Source: an uncultured Eubacterium sp.
GTDB lineage: Bacteria > Bacillota > Clostridia > Lachnospirales > Lachnospiraceae
Direction of reading: 5' to 3'
Assembly: GCA_910577295.1 (NCBI GenBank)
Contig: CAJTLS010000011.1
Span: 1-64,000, forward strand
DNA length: 64,000 nt
In this document: one piece after another, positions 36,524 to 45,393 of the stretch
Layout: every line of letters starts with the position of its first letter
How positions within the stretch are numbered: the first letter of the stretch is position 1
The notes under the pieces: model-generated
What the model was told of the DNA's origin: nothing
Database searches by the model: none
Seen by the model: only the letters and a program-made list of their open reading frames with translations
Position numbers and translations under genes: made by a program

Positions 36524-38746
36524 ATGCGTAATTATAGTGTAAAGGGAGCTGCGCGGAGAAATTTTTTCCGACTAACACTTCTTCTTTTGGGAGTACTCAT
36601 ATGCAGTCTTTTAAGTATCCCTCAAACAAAAATTCAGGCTGCTTCTTCTGTAAAAATTCGATATAATGGGAAAACCCATAAAAATAAATCAAAAAAAATG
36701 ACGGTAAAATATAATGGAAAGACCGTTTCCAAAAAATCATATAAAGCTCTTATAATTAAGAAAAAATACATGGTTTCTTACGCCGATGTTTTCAAAAAAG
36801 GTGTAAAAGCCAAATGTAAATACAATAAATCGAAAAAATCATTGTCCATTTCTGCCAACGGCGCTACTTTAGTTATGACAGTAGGTAAGAAAAAGGCAAA
36901 ATTAAATGGGAAAAAAGTAACGTTGCCTGTTGCTCCGTTATCTGTGCGCTATGTTTCCAAGAAAAAAACAAAAATCTTAGTACCCATTAACTATGTAGCA
37001 AAAATATTACATTTATCCTACAAAAAGTCAGGTTCCACCATTATGCTCGGGGCGCCTTTATTGTTGACTTGTGATAATGTGATGACATATTATACAGGGG
37101 CACAGGGAAATATCTTTTATAATCATAAATTATACAATTTAAAAACCCTGCCGGTAATTAAAGTATCCAAAAATATGTACATGCCTGCAGAGGAGACAAT
37201 AAAAAACATAATGGGCCTTGATTATGAATATGATGCCGGCAGAAAGGAAATTACCATATCTAATGAAGATACGGATAAAGAATTGATTGTCACCATTAAC
37301 AGTAAAAATGCCATTTTAAATGACAAGAAGATTACATTGTCCGCACCCGCAAAGATTATCCGCAATAATAAAACAAAAAAAGATATTGTCTGCATTCCGG
37401 CAGCAACAATTTTAAAACAACTCAATTACACAAGAGGATGGAATAAGTCTGGTAACTATTACCAGATTCAAAGTAAAGAATTTTTCTCTTGGCAAAAAGC
37501 TCTTTCACAAGAAGAGAAGAATAGTACGACGACTAACACGCTGCACAAGTTCAGTGCCGTCTATCTGGAGCAGGGTGGCACCGGTTCCATCACATTCCGT
37601 TTAGCCGGAACCTTGCATGATATACTGAAAACGGCGACGGTAACCCGCTCTGGAAATGTAATCACCGCTACCATTCCGAAATCAGATTATATTTTAGACA
37701 AACACCAATTTAATAATTTTGGAGAAATTGTGCAGAAAATGGATATTACCGAAAAAGAAGATTCTGTTGTTATCAGTTTTCAATGTATGAATGTGGCAGA
37801 TTTTTCTTACATTACGCAAAATGGTGTTTTGGAAATTAATATTTTATATACTTATGGAAGCAGAGACGGAAGCGTAATCAGCTATTCCTTATCCATTCCA
37901 AAACCTGCCGGTGTCACAATGTCAAATGTTAGTAATGAAGATTTGTATGCCAGCAAGACATTTAAAGTATTTATTAATGGAGACCATGTTGCTTTTTACC
38001 AAAACAATCCGATTATTATTAATAATAGTAATATTAAGAATATTACCGTTACCAGAAGCGGAGCAAATACGGTTATAACAATCACTACCGCTACTTTATC
38101 TGGATACAAAATTTTTGACAAGGGAGACTGTTTCCAGATAAAAATGGGAACACCGAAAAAGATATACAAAAACATTGTCGTATTAGATGCTGGACATGGC
38201 GGCCACGACCCGGGCGCTCAGAACAGGGGAACAAATGAAAAGGATTTGACGTTTAAGATATTGTACACATTGATGAAAAACTATTTTTCGGGCAATGCAC
38301 CGGATACAAAAGTCTATTGGACACGAACCAATGATAGCTATATCTCTCTAGCAAATCGTGCTGCATTTGCCAAATCTGTCGGTGCAGACGTCTTTATCAG
38401 TCTTCATATGAATTCAGCCACCAACACGTCTGCAAACGGTACGGAAGTTTATTATTCCGTATCTAACAACAGTAGAGGCTTTAGTGGTATAACAAGCCAG
38501 AAGATGGCTAATCTATTTAAAACAAGACTTGTCAATGATTTAAAAACAAAAAACCGCGGAACAAAATCCGCTGCATACTATGTTCTGAAACATAACACGG
38601 TACCAGCTATTTTAATTGAATTGGGATTCTTATCCGGCAATTCGGACTATGGCAAATTAACAAATCCAACCTTTCAAAATAACGCGGCAAAATCCATCTA
38701 CAATGGAATCATAGCGCTATTTGGCACATATCCGACAGGACGTTAA
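36524..38746 (+). CDS. N-acetylmuramoyl-L-alanine amidase with copper-amine-oxidase-like N-terminal domains
   Basis: The enzyme cleaves the amide between muramic acid and the stem peptide of peptidoglycan. It has a signal peptide (about 1-40), about 320 residues of Lys-rich beta repeats like the copper amine oxidase N-terminal domain, a beta domain (about 340-540, AMIN-like), and an Amidase_3 domain (about 545-735). Zinc ligands seen: His in DAGHGGHDPGA, Glu in NEKDLTF, His in SLHMNSA; the catalytic Glu is in ILIELGFLSG. It is probably secreted and wall-bound. Its placement after the SOS gene may be chance. The stop is five bases from the convergent xer gene. Confidence 0.9.
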   Translation: MRNYSVKGAARRNFFRLTLLLLGVLICSLLSIPQTKIQAASSVKIRYNGKTHKNKSKKMTVKYNGKTVSKKSYKALIIKKKYMVSYADVFKKGVKAKCKYNKSKKSLSISANGATLVMTVGKKKAKLNGKKVTLPVAPLSVRYVSKKKTKILVPINYVAKILHLSYKKSGSTIMLGAPLLLTCDNVMTYYTGAQGNIFYNHKLYNLKTLPVIKVSKNMYMPAEETIKNIMGLDYEYDAGRKEITISNEDTDKELIVTINSKNAILNDKKITLSAPAKIIRNNKTKKDIVCIPAATILKQLNYTRGWNKSGNYYQIQSKEFFSWQKALSQEEKNSTTTNTLHKFSAVYLEQGGTGSITFRLAGTLHDILKTATVTRSGNVITATIPKSDYILDKHQFNNFGEIVQKMDITEKEDSVVISFQCMNVADFSYITQNGVLEINILYTYGSRDGSVISYSLSIPKPAGVTMSNVSNEDLYASKTFKVFINGDHVAFYQNNPIIINNSNIKNITVTRSGANTVITITTATLSGYKIFDKGDCFQIKMGTPKKIYKNIVVLDAGHGGHDPGAQNRGTNEKDLTFKILYTLMKNYFSGNAPDTKVYWTRTNDSYISLANRAAFAKSVGADVFISLHMNSATNTSANGTEVYYSVSNNSRGFSGITSQKMANLFKTRLVNDLKTKNRGTKSAAYYVLKHNTVPAILIELGFLSGNSDYGKLTNPTFQNNAAKSIYNGIIALFGTYPTGR

Positions 38747-38751
38747 AATTT

Positions 38752-39813
38752 TTAACTATCTCTCAATTTAATAACCGAAGCAGCCTTGCGTTTGCGGTCC
38801 TCTTCGAGGGCCGCATAATGCTTTCTCGTCGTATTTACATCATTGTGGCCTAATACTTCCGCAACCAAATAAATATCCCCCGTTTCGCGGTATAAATTCG
38901 TTCCATAGGTACTCCTTAATTTGTGAGGTGTAATATGCTTAATCGTCGTAACATGTTTCGCACAATCCGAGACTAAATTCTCAATGGACTGTACACACAT
39001 ACGTCTCTTCTGAACGGACAGAAACAGTGCATGTTCATGCCCCTCCTTAGCAGCTATCGTCTTTCTCTCTGCGTAATAGTCATATAAACTTTCCGCCACC
39101 TCGTCGCCAAAATAAACAAAATCCTCTTTGCCGCCTTTTCGCATAATTTTAATCCGGTTATTCTTAAAATCAATATCTTCCAAATCTAAACCGACACACT
39201 CGGAAACACGGATACCAGTTCCTAACAATAAGGTAAAAAGAGCAAGATTTCGCGTCTTGTTCTTGTCGAAATATACCTTTTTCATTCCCGTCAATTCATC
39301 GCCGCCGTGCTCAACATAGTCAAGCAAATCTGCCACCTCATCCGCATCAAGGCGGACAATTTCCCGTTTATGAAGTTTCGGCATATCTACAATGACAGTA
39401 GGATTATTCTTGATTAATTCCCGTTTGTAATAATAGTTAAAAAAACTTCTCAGCGTAGCAAGCTTGCGGTGAAGCCCCCGTTCCTTGTTGGTCTTAATCA
39501 TTCCGTCTGCATCTTTATAATATTTCAAATATTCTAAATATTCTTCAATATCAACCGGCTGCAGCAATTCCAAATCGGATAGTGCAATTTCAGTAATATC
39601 CGAAAATTTATGAAAATACGGATTACTTTCAAATAAGAAAGAAAAAAATAACCGAATATCATAGACATAAGAAATTCTTGTCTTTGCTGATGTATTTGGC
39701 TCAATGGCACGAAAAAAATCTTTTGCAAATGTCGGAAGCGTTGTAAGAACACTTCGTAACTTAACCGTGTTATCACGGTCATTTTGTTCATGGTATGTTA
39801 TTTTCTTATCCAT
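38752..39813 (-). CDS. Xer-type tyrosine recombinase
   Basis: A 353-residue site-specific recombinase with a core-binding N-terminal domain (about 25-150) and a catalytic domain. Catalytic residues seen: Arg in GTGIRVSE, Lys in the beta-hairpin MRKGGKED, HKLR, and LGHNDVNTTRKHY with the Tyr nucleophile. It is somewhat longer than XerC/XerD (about 300) and resembles the Firmicutes chromosomal Xer group. No phage genes or att-like repeats are next to it, so it is probably a chromosomal enzyme for dimer resolution rather than a phage integrase. Confidence 0.82.
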   Translation of the reverse strand: MDKKITYHEQNDRDNTVKLRSVLTTLPTFAKDFFRAIEPNTSAKTRISYVYDIRLFFSFLFESNPYFHKFSDITEIALSDLELLQPVDIEEYLEYLKYYKDADGMIKTNKERGLHRKLATLRSFFNYYYKRELIKNNPTVIVDMPKLHKREIVRLDADEVADLLDYVEHGGDELTGMKKVYFDKNKTRNLALFTLLLGTGIRVSECVGLDLEDIDFKNNRIKIMRKGGKEDFVYFGDEVAESLYDYYAERKTIAAKEGHEHALFLSVQKRRMCVQSIENLVSDCAKHVTTIKHITPHKLRSTYGTNLYRETGDIYLVAEVLGHNDVNTTRKHYAALEEDRKRKAASVIKLRDS

Positions 39814-39858
39814 TTATATAGTAACCTCCATTTATGTAAATGATTTTCCATGTGTTTT

Positions 39859-39887
39859 ATTATAGCATATCCTCAGTTTCCTGACAA
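39859..39887 (-). promoter_or_regulatory. Strong predicted promoter for the xer gene
   Basis: On the minus strand TTGTCA (39887-39882) and TATAAT (39864-39859) are 17 bases apart, 46 bases before the xer start codon. Confidence 0.75.
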
Positions 39888-39926
39888 GTCTTTTTGAAAA
39901 ACTGGAGTTTGTCCAAGAGAGTTGGA

Positions 39927-39977
39927 AAACAAAAACCGCACTATCTTCAAAAACTGCTTTTTGTCAAGTGCGATTTC
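39927..39977 (-). terminator. Terminator after the small membrane protein gene
   Basis: On the minus strand AATCGCACT pairs with AGTGCGGTT (one G-U), enclosing CAAAAA GCAG TTTTTG, and is followed by T-rich sequence. Confidence 0.65.
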
Positions 39978-39983
39978 TTTTCT

Positions 39984-40250
39984 CTAATATCTATTCTGTC
40001 TTGGTGCTTTCGGTTTCTTATAAGTTTTATTTCCGTATTCGTCATACCAGAAAATTGCTTTCCGTCCATTCTTCTTAACAATTTTCCATGCTTCCTTTGA
40101 ATACTGGTTTCGGATATGCATATGCCTTAACATGATAATTACACCGATAACTAATAAAAGGCCGATTATTGTCATTATAGTATTTCTGGTGTCTGATGTA
40201 ATGAATGTCCAAACCTTTTGTAACTCACTTATGATTATCTTCCAGTTCAA
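39984..40250 (-). CDS. Small membrane protein of unknown function
   Basis: The start is a TTG at 40250 after AAGGGAGGA. The 88-residue product has one membrane helix (about 26-43, IMTIIGLLLVIGVIIML) and a basic tail rich in Lys, Arg and Tyr ending KPKAPRQNRY. I do not recognise a family. It follows the BlaI-type repressor gene by 110 bases on the same strand and could be part of its regulon. Confidence 0.6.
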   Translation of the reverse strand: MNWKIIISELQKVWTFITSDTRNTIMTIIGLLLVIGVIIMLRHMHIRNQYSKEAWKIVKKNGRKAIFWYDEYGNKTYKKPKAPRQNRY

Positions 40251-40360
40251 TAAAATTCCTCCCTTATCCAATGTAAATGATATAAAAAATAGCTGACTGA
40301 CAAGCGCAGCCAAAGAACTTTCCTATAAGATAAAAAACAAATGCAATATTTCTATTGCAT

Positions 40361-40735
40361 TTATCTTTTATTAATAATCCGCTGTAATTCAATGATCTGT
40401 GATGTCGTTAATGTTTGATAATCCAGATAATCGGTAATAAACATTGACAGAGAGCCATTAAACATCTTTTTTAAGAGAGCTTTTGTTTCAATATTCTGAA
40501 TTTCCCTTTTGGTTACTTTAGCGCTACAGAGAAATCCAGGGTCTTCGCGCTGGACTGCTCCCTTATCAATAAGCCGCTTAATGACAGTATACGTTGTATT
40601 CTTTTCCCAACCGATATATTCTTTTATAATTTTTGAAATATCCTTTGCCGCCAGAACTTTGTTGGACCACAATAATTCCATTACATTGAGTTCTCCCTCG
40701 TGCAATCTTATTTCCTTTGTTGGATCATTACTCAT
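40361..40735 (-). CDS. BlaI/MecI/CopY-family transcriptional repressor
   Basis: A 124-residue winged-helix repressor: LHEGELNVMELLWSNKVLAAKDISKII, then the recognition region NTTYTVIKRLIDKGAVQRE, followed by a dimerisation tail. In the family, repression is relieved by cleavage by a BlaR/MecR membrane protease or by copper. No such partner gene and no beta-lactamase is next to it, so the signal is unknown. Paired operators upstream suggest autoregulation. The ATG has GGGAGGG about 10 bases upstream. Confidence 0.88.
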   Translation of the reverse strand: MSNDPTKEIRLHEGELNVMELLWSNKVLAAKDISKIIKEYIGWEKNTTYTVIKRLIDKGAVQREDPGFLCSAKVTKREIQNIETKALLKKMFNGSLSMFITDYLDYQTLTTSQIIELQRIINKR

Positions 40736-40775
40736 ATTAGTATGGCCCTCCCAAACATCAGTAACAATTTTGATT

Positions 40776-40812
40776 ACTACACTTGTAGTTTGAAATTTAT
40801 CTACTTCAGTAG
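40776..40812 (-). promoter_or_regulatory. Paired BlaI-type operators
   Basis: ACTACACTTGTAGT (40776-40789) and CTACTTCAGTAG (40801-40812) are both inverted repeats with half-site CTAC(A/T) and a 2-base centre, 24 bases centre to centre. The first contains the TACAnnTGTA core of BlaI/MecI sites. They lie 41-77 bases before the repressor start. Confidence 0.65.
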
Positions 40813-40918
40813 AATAGTGTTTCTTTTATAAAACAGATTCACCGTAACGAGTAAGTCAATTCTACACCTATAGTACTGGCATTGTCAAGCAGTATTTGGC
40901 AAATTTGAATAGAAAAAA

Positions 40919-41863
40919 TCACCCTGTTTTCATGCTTTCTATCAACTGCACAAAATATTGCGGTAACGGCGCTTCGACCTCTATATATTGATTTGTGGCC
41001 GGATGCTGAAATCCCAAAACTTTCGCATGTAATGTCTGCCCCTGAAGATATTGAAACGGTTTTGTAATTGCCGGGCCATACACCTTATCTCCCAACAAGG
41101 GATGTTTCATATAAGACATATGGACGCGTATCTGATGTGTCCGTCCCGTCTTTAACTGACATTCAATATAATTATATTTTTTATTGAGATGACTTAACAC
41201 CTCATAACTTGTAATTGCATTTTTTCCCTTGCCCTCCGGAACGACTGCCATCTTCTTGCGATCCACCGGATGCCGTCCTATATACGTTTCAATCGTTCCT
41301 CTTTCTTCCTGTAAATTATGATGGACGATGGCATGATATTTTCTTGTAATTGAATGTTTGCAAAGCTGCTCTGCTAACGATTGGTGAGCAGCATCATTCT
41401 TACAGACAATCAACGCTCCGGTTGTATCTTTATCGATGCGATGCACAATCCCCGGACGCATAACGCCGTTAATACCGGACAGATTCCCTTTACAATGGTA
41501 TAGCAGCCCGTTTACTAACGTATGCTTCATATGTCCTGCCGCAGGATGAACAACCATGTCTTTTGGTTTATTAACGACAATCACATCGGAATCTTCATAT
41601 AAAATATCCAAGTCCATTTGTTCTGGTTCAATTTGCATTTGTTCCGGCTCTGGTACTATCACTTCTATTTCATCACCAAAAGAAACGGGAATCTTCACTT
41701 TAGTGATTGATTTCCCGTTTACGCTCACTTGATTATCTTTTATTAGTCTCTGTACATAAGAGCGGGAGAAATCCGTATGCTCGGCAATAAACCGGTCAAT
41801 CCGTCTCTCCTCTTCTTCCCGTACACTAATTTGTATGATTTCTTTTTCCAAAAAATTCTTCAT
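40919..41863 (-). CDS. rluD: 23S rRNA pseudouridine synthase RluD family
   Basis: An S4 domain (about residues 12-70) is followed by the RluA-type catalytic domain with the Asp in GIVHRIDKDTTGALIVCKN and the late RTHQIRVHMSYMKHPLLGD. It modifies uridines of large-subunit rRNA. I place the start at ATG 41863, which overlaps the end of lspA by 38 bases; a TTG at 41851 has a better-spaced purine site. lspA-rluD order is typical of Firmicutes. Confidence 0.93.
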   Translation of the reverse strand: MKNFLEKEIIQISVREEEERRIDRFIAEHTDFSRSYVQRLIKDNQVSVNGKSITKVKIPVSFGDEIEVIVPEPEQMQIEPEQMDLDILYEDSDVIVVNKPKDMVVHPAAGHMKHTLVNGLLYHCKGNLSGINGVMRPGIVHRIDKDTTGALIVCKNDAAHQSLAEQLCKHSITRKYHAIVHHNLQEERGTIETYIGRHPVDRKKMAVVPEGKGKNAITSYEVLSHLNKKYNYIECQLKTGRTHQIRVHMSYMKHPLLGDKVYGPAITKPFQYLQGQTLHAKVLGFQHPATNQYIEVEAPLPQYFVQLIESMKTG

Positions 41864-42332
41864 CCTTATACTTAAACAAAAAACAATATAGCAACAATAC
41901 AGCAGCAATGCAGACAAAACAATCGGCTACATTAAATACCGGAAAATTAATCCATTCAAAATATAGGAAATCCACTACATAACGCCACATTATTCGGTCA
42001 ATAAAGTTGCCGACTGCTCCGGCCGACAAAATAATAATTGATATTCGCAGCAGATTATATTTTTTTTCAAATGGGATTCTCCGGTAAAAATACAGCATGG
42101 CAAATACAACGATAAGCGTAATTATAATAAACAGCCACGTTGCATTTTGAAACAATCCCCATGCTGCTCCCCGATTTTCCAAATAGTGCAGGGAAAAAAC
42201 ATTAGGAATAATCACTTTCTCCTGTTCCCTTAAATTCTGTATGGCAAATTGTTTTGTAAAACGGTCTGCCGCAATCAGCAAAATAAATATGCCGGAATAA
42301 ATCAAATTAGGAATCACATATTTCTTATTCAT
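41826..42332 (-). CDS. lspA: Lipoprotein signal peptidase
   Basis: LspA cleaves the signal peptide of prolipoproteins in the membrane. The 168-residue protein has four predicted helices and the two catalytic Asp motifs, GAVGNFIDRI and FNVADCFV, plus HYLENRGAAWGLF. The ribosome site is weak; translation may be coupled to divIVA, which ends two bases before. Confidence 0.95.
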   Translation of the reverse strand: MNKKYVIPNLIYSGIFILLIAADRFTKQFAIQNLREQEKVIIPNVFSLHYLENRGAAWGLFQNATWLFIIITLIVVFAMLYFYRRIPFEKKYNLLRISIIILSAGAVGNFIDRIMWRYVVDFLYFEWINFPVFNVADCFVCIAAVLLLYCFLFKYKDEEFFGKRNHTN

Positions 42333-42334
42333 TA

Positions 42335-43360
42335 TTAAAAATCATCTACAGAACCAAGAAATTCAAACGGGTCTTCGTCCTGACCTTTCTTTTTCTTATT
42401 CTTCTTTCCCAAATTAATACTTTGCAGTAAAGAATCTAAAGTCGGCGCACTTTTTCCCTCTTCCTCAACCGGCTCTAACACTTCCTGCTCTGCCAAATCC
42501 GCCTCAACCGGCTCCAAATTCAATGGTTCCGTAACAACCGCGTCGACCGGCTCTAAAACCATTGCATCCTGTACCGGCTGCATTTTCGCCTCCAAAGGTT
42601 CCTGTACTGCCTTAATCGTATCGCTCAAATCAATCGTATCGGCAGTCAGCACATCCGTGTTTTCTTCCATGCCGGGCGTCTCTTTTTTCATGCGGCTCTT
42701 TCTCACTTTGATATCCGGTATTTCCATCGTTTTATCGAGCTGTTCCGCAACTTCTTCTGCCTCGTTATCTTCCTGTAAAAACTTCTGCGTATCTTCCTGC
42801 AGCGGTTCTTCTATCGTTTTTTCCGCTATCGGCTGCTCCTCCCGTACGTGCTCATCATAAACCGGTATCGCCTGCTTTTCCTCCTGAATGGCCTCGATTT
42901 CCGGAGAATAGACATCAAAATTGTCACTCGTAATCATTTCCAGTTGCGCAGTAGCGACTTGTCGGAGCTGCATCTTATACTGATTAAACTTTTGTACCAA
43001 CTGCAGACACTTATCCCGAATCTGCTCGTACTCCTGCTCTGCCTGACAGACAATCTTCTCCGCCTTTTGTGCGGCGTCCTTTTCCATTGCCTCTGCTTTC
43101 AGCTGCGCCGCGTCTTTTGTCTCTTTCGCTGTCTTCTCTGCCAGAACAAGCGCTTTCTGCATTGTTGTCTCAATCGAACGATAGTATTGAACACCGTCGC
43201 TCAATGTTTTCACGTTTTTATTCAGTTCCTGATTTTCATTATATAATTCTTTATAATTTTCAAAGATTAATTCCAGATACTCGTCCATCTCCTCTTTATC
43301 ATAGTATCTTTTCTTCTTTACATTCACTTGCCTGTTTTTTAAATCCATTGGTGATAACAT
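42335..43360 (-). CDS. divIVA: DivIVA domain protein
   Basis: DivIVA binds negatively curved membrane at septa and poles and recruits other proteins. Residues 1-150 contain the DivIVA membrane-binding start and coiled coil (YDKEEMDEYLELIFENYKEL, then long heptads). The second half (about 165-341) is an acidic, Pro/Val/Glu-rich low-complexity tail, which is longer than in Bacillus. It belongs to the sepF-ylmH-divIVA division block. Confidence 0.9.
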   Translation of the reverse strand: MLSPMDLKNRQVNVKKKRYYDKEEMDEYLELIFENYKELYNENQELNKNVKTLSDGVQYYRSIETTMQKALVLAEKTAKETKDAAQLKAEAMEKDAAQKAEKIVCQAEQEYEQIRDKCLQLVQKFNQYKMQLRQVATAQLEMITSDNFDVYSPEIEAIQEEKQAIPVYDEHVREEQPIAEKTIEEPLQEDTQKFLQEDNEAEEVAEQLDKTMEIPDIKVRKSRMKKETPGMEENTDVLTADTIDLSDTIKAVQEPLEAKMQPVQDAMVLEPVDAVVTEPLNLEPVEADLAEQEVLEPVEEEGKSAPTLDSLLQSINLGKKNKKKKGQDEDPFEFLGSVDDF

Positions 43361-43406
43361 AAAGCTTTCATCTCCTTATTATGCTTATAAATTTATGTTT
43401 ATAAAT

Positions 43407-44177
43407 TTATTTATATTTATAAATCGTTATTTTCTGCTTCCCTTTTCGCGTCTGCTCTTCTTTCACGAACAGCTTGTACTTTCCATACCCTTTAATCGTT
43501 ATCGGCGTATTATCTTTACACCGGTAACTATTCGATGTACGCTCTTCATAATCGGCCAGTACGTTCCCCTGCGAAATCAATTCCGCCGCTTTCCCGCGGG
43601 CAGAATGAATCATCGCTGCAACAATATTATCCAAACGCAGAGAGGCAACGCTGCATTCCCGAATCTCGTATTCCTGAGCCGGTATTTCCTCCAAATTTTC
43701 CACTATCCGGCAGCGTACGGAAGTTCTTCGCACTAATATCAACCCATTGATAAGAAAAGGAACGAATTCTTCATTGCAGAATACATAGGCCGTATGATTA
43801 CTAATACGAATATCACCTATCATTGACCGCTCAATTCCCAAATTCAAAATCGCTCCTAAATAGTCCCGATGACTTATTTCTTTTGCAAATTTCACATTGA
43901 CCGCTTCAACACACAAACATTGAATGGGAAAAACACACAAATCCGGCGCAACATCATAATCAGCCGGGAAAAAACCACCCATCTTATGATCGCAGTCTTC
44001 ATGACCGCCCCAAGTGGCAACACGAACATCACGAAAAAATTTCTTATGATTCAAAAATAAGGAGAGTTCTTTTGTCGTCATAAAATCAGTGAACACAGGA
44101 CTCCCATATCGTCTGGCGCGTTCTGCCAAATCATATAGGTGTTGAACAAAAAAACTATCCCTCTTACCATCTGCCAT
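43407..44177 (-). CDS. ylmH: YlmH-type RNA-binding protein, S4 domain
   Basis: YlmH is an S4-domain protein of the division cluster, related to factors acting on stalled ribosomes. The 256-residue protein has an N-terminal alpha/beta domain and a C-terminal S4 domain (about 180-245, IRECSVASLRLDNIVAAMIHSARGKAAELI). The block RYGSPVFTDFMTTKEL is typical. The downstream gap 43361-43406 contains only AT-rich inverted repeats. Confidence 0.88.
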   Translation of the reverse strand: MADGKRDSFFVQHLYDLAERARRYGSPVFTDFMTTKELSLFLNHKKFFRDVRVATWGGHEDCDHKMGGFFPADYDVAPDLCVFPIQCLCVEAVNVKFAKEISHRDYLGAILNLGIERSMIGDIRISNHTAYVFCNEEFVPFLINGLILVRRTSVRCRIVENLEEIPAQEYEIRECSVASLRLDNIVAAMIHSARGKAAELISQGNVLADYEERTSNSYRCKDNTPITIKGYGKYKLFVKEEQTRKGKQKITIYKYK

Positions 44178-44179
44178 AT

Positions 44180-44668
44180 CTAAAATTCCCGGTTAATGGT
44201 TGGCATTTTAGCCATATTACCATCAATAGACAAAGAATCGCCGCTAATATCTATATTTTCCGGTGTAAAAATAAATATGTATTTGGATATCTGATGATAT
44301 TGTCCCTTAATGGAATAAATGCATCCTGATATAAAATCCATAATACGCTGTGCGTCATCCGGATCAAATCCCTCTAAATTTACGACAACAGGACGTCCCG
44401 ACAACAACATATTACAAATATTTTGCGAGTCCTCAAACGACGTCGGCTTAATAATATTCACTTCCATCATAGAGCGGTTATTCATAGGAACCACTTTCGG
44501 CTTGGAGTTTAAAAAGCCCCGTTGCTTTGTAGCCTCTTCATATACCTCTTCTCGCTGTGGATTGCGCACCGGTTTTGCTTTTACCGGTTCTTCTACATAA
44601 TCATCTTCATATTCATCTTCGTAATCATCCGGTATTTTAAAGAAATTCAAAATGGAGTTAATACCCAT
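44180..44668 (-). CDS. sepF: Cell division protein SepF
   Basis: SepF tethers and bundles FtsZ at the septum. The 162-residue protein has an N-terminal membrane-binding helix (MGINSILNFFKI), an acidic linker (about 14-75) and the SepF domain (about 80-160, MMEVNIIKPTSFEDSQNICN to DDAQRIMDFISGCIY). It ends two bases before the ylmH start. Confidence 0.95.
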   Translation of the reverse strand: MGINSILNFFKIPDDYEDEYEDDYVEEPVKAKPVRNPQREEVYEEATKQRGFLNSKPKVVPMNNRSMMEVNIIKPTSFEDSQNICNMLLSGRPVVVNLEGFDPDDAQRIMDFISGCIYSIKGQYHQISKYIFIFTPENIDISGDSLSIDGNMAKMPTINREF

Positions 44669-44689
44669 ATAACAAACCTTTCCTTTCTA

Positions 44690-45376
44690 TCAGTATTGTC
44701 TTGTCCCAAAAATGCCTGTACCTACACGCACAAAAGTAGCCCCCTCTTCAATGGCCACTTCATAATCACCGGTCATCCCCATGGAAAGCTCACTCATATT
44801 AATATTATCAATGTTTTTCCTATTAATGTCAACTAGTAATTTATTCAAATTTTGAAAATGAGACCGGTTTTCCTCCGAATTTTCGACAAACGGTGCAACC
44901 GTCATCAGCCCCTTTACACAAATATTCGCATATCCAGAAATCTGGCGGATTGCTTCTTCTGTTTCTTCAGGCATAAATCCAAACTTTGATTCTTCCCGTG
45001 CCATATTGACCTCAATCAGTATATCTGCCACCAAATTCTTTTTTTCATATTCCGTTTGTATCTGTTTTGCCAGCCGCAGCGAATCGACGGAATGTATTCT
45101 CGTCACTTTTCCGACAATCTGTCTGACCTTATTTCTCTGAAGATGTCCAAGCAAATGCCACTGTAACTGCTTGTCGATTACTTTCTGTTTCTCCAACATT
45201 TCCTGTACTTTGTTTTCACCAAATGAAATAATACCACTATCGACAGCTTCTTCTATCATCTCAATTGGTTTTGTTTTGCTCACGGCAATGAGCGTCACTT
45301 CTTCACGAGCTCTTCCAGCCCGCCTGCAGGCGTCTGCTATCTTATCTTCCACCTCTTGTAAATTTTCTCTTACCAT
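44690..45376 (-). CDS. yggS: YggS-family PLP homeostasis protein
   Basis: This PLP-binding TIM-barrel protein balances the vitamin B6 pool. The PLP Lys is in LIAVSKTKPIEMI; other family segments are FGENKVQEM, WHLLGHLQRNK and LSMGMTGDYEVAIEEGATFVRVGTGIFG. The start is the ATG at 45376, preceded by GGAGG that overlaps the upstream ATG at 45391. In Firmicutes it lies next to sepF, as here. Confidence 0.94.
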   Translation of the reverse strand: MVRENLQEVEDKIADACRRAGRAREEVTLIAVSKTKPIEMIEEAVDSGIISFGENKVQEMLEKQKVIDKQLQWHLLGHLQRNKVRQIVGKVTRIHSVDSLRLAKQIQTEYEKKNLVADILIEVNMAREESKFGFMPEETEEAIRQISGYANICVKGLMTVAPFVENSEENRSHFQNLNKLLVDINRKNIDNINMSELSMGMTGDYEVAIEEGATFVRVGTGIFGTRQY

Positions 45377-45393
45377 TGTTTTTTCCTCCAAAA

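Noticed and set aside
38752..39813. Tyrosine recombinase as a phage or island integrase
   Set aside because: No phage, excisionase or conjugation genes and no attachment repeats are nearby; flanking genes are chromosomal housekeeping.
43385..43425. Three AT-rich ATAAATTTAT-like palindromes between divIVA and ylmH
   Set aside because: Low complexity and no T-run geometry; not enough to call an operator or terminator.
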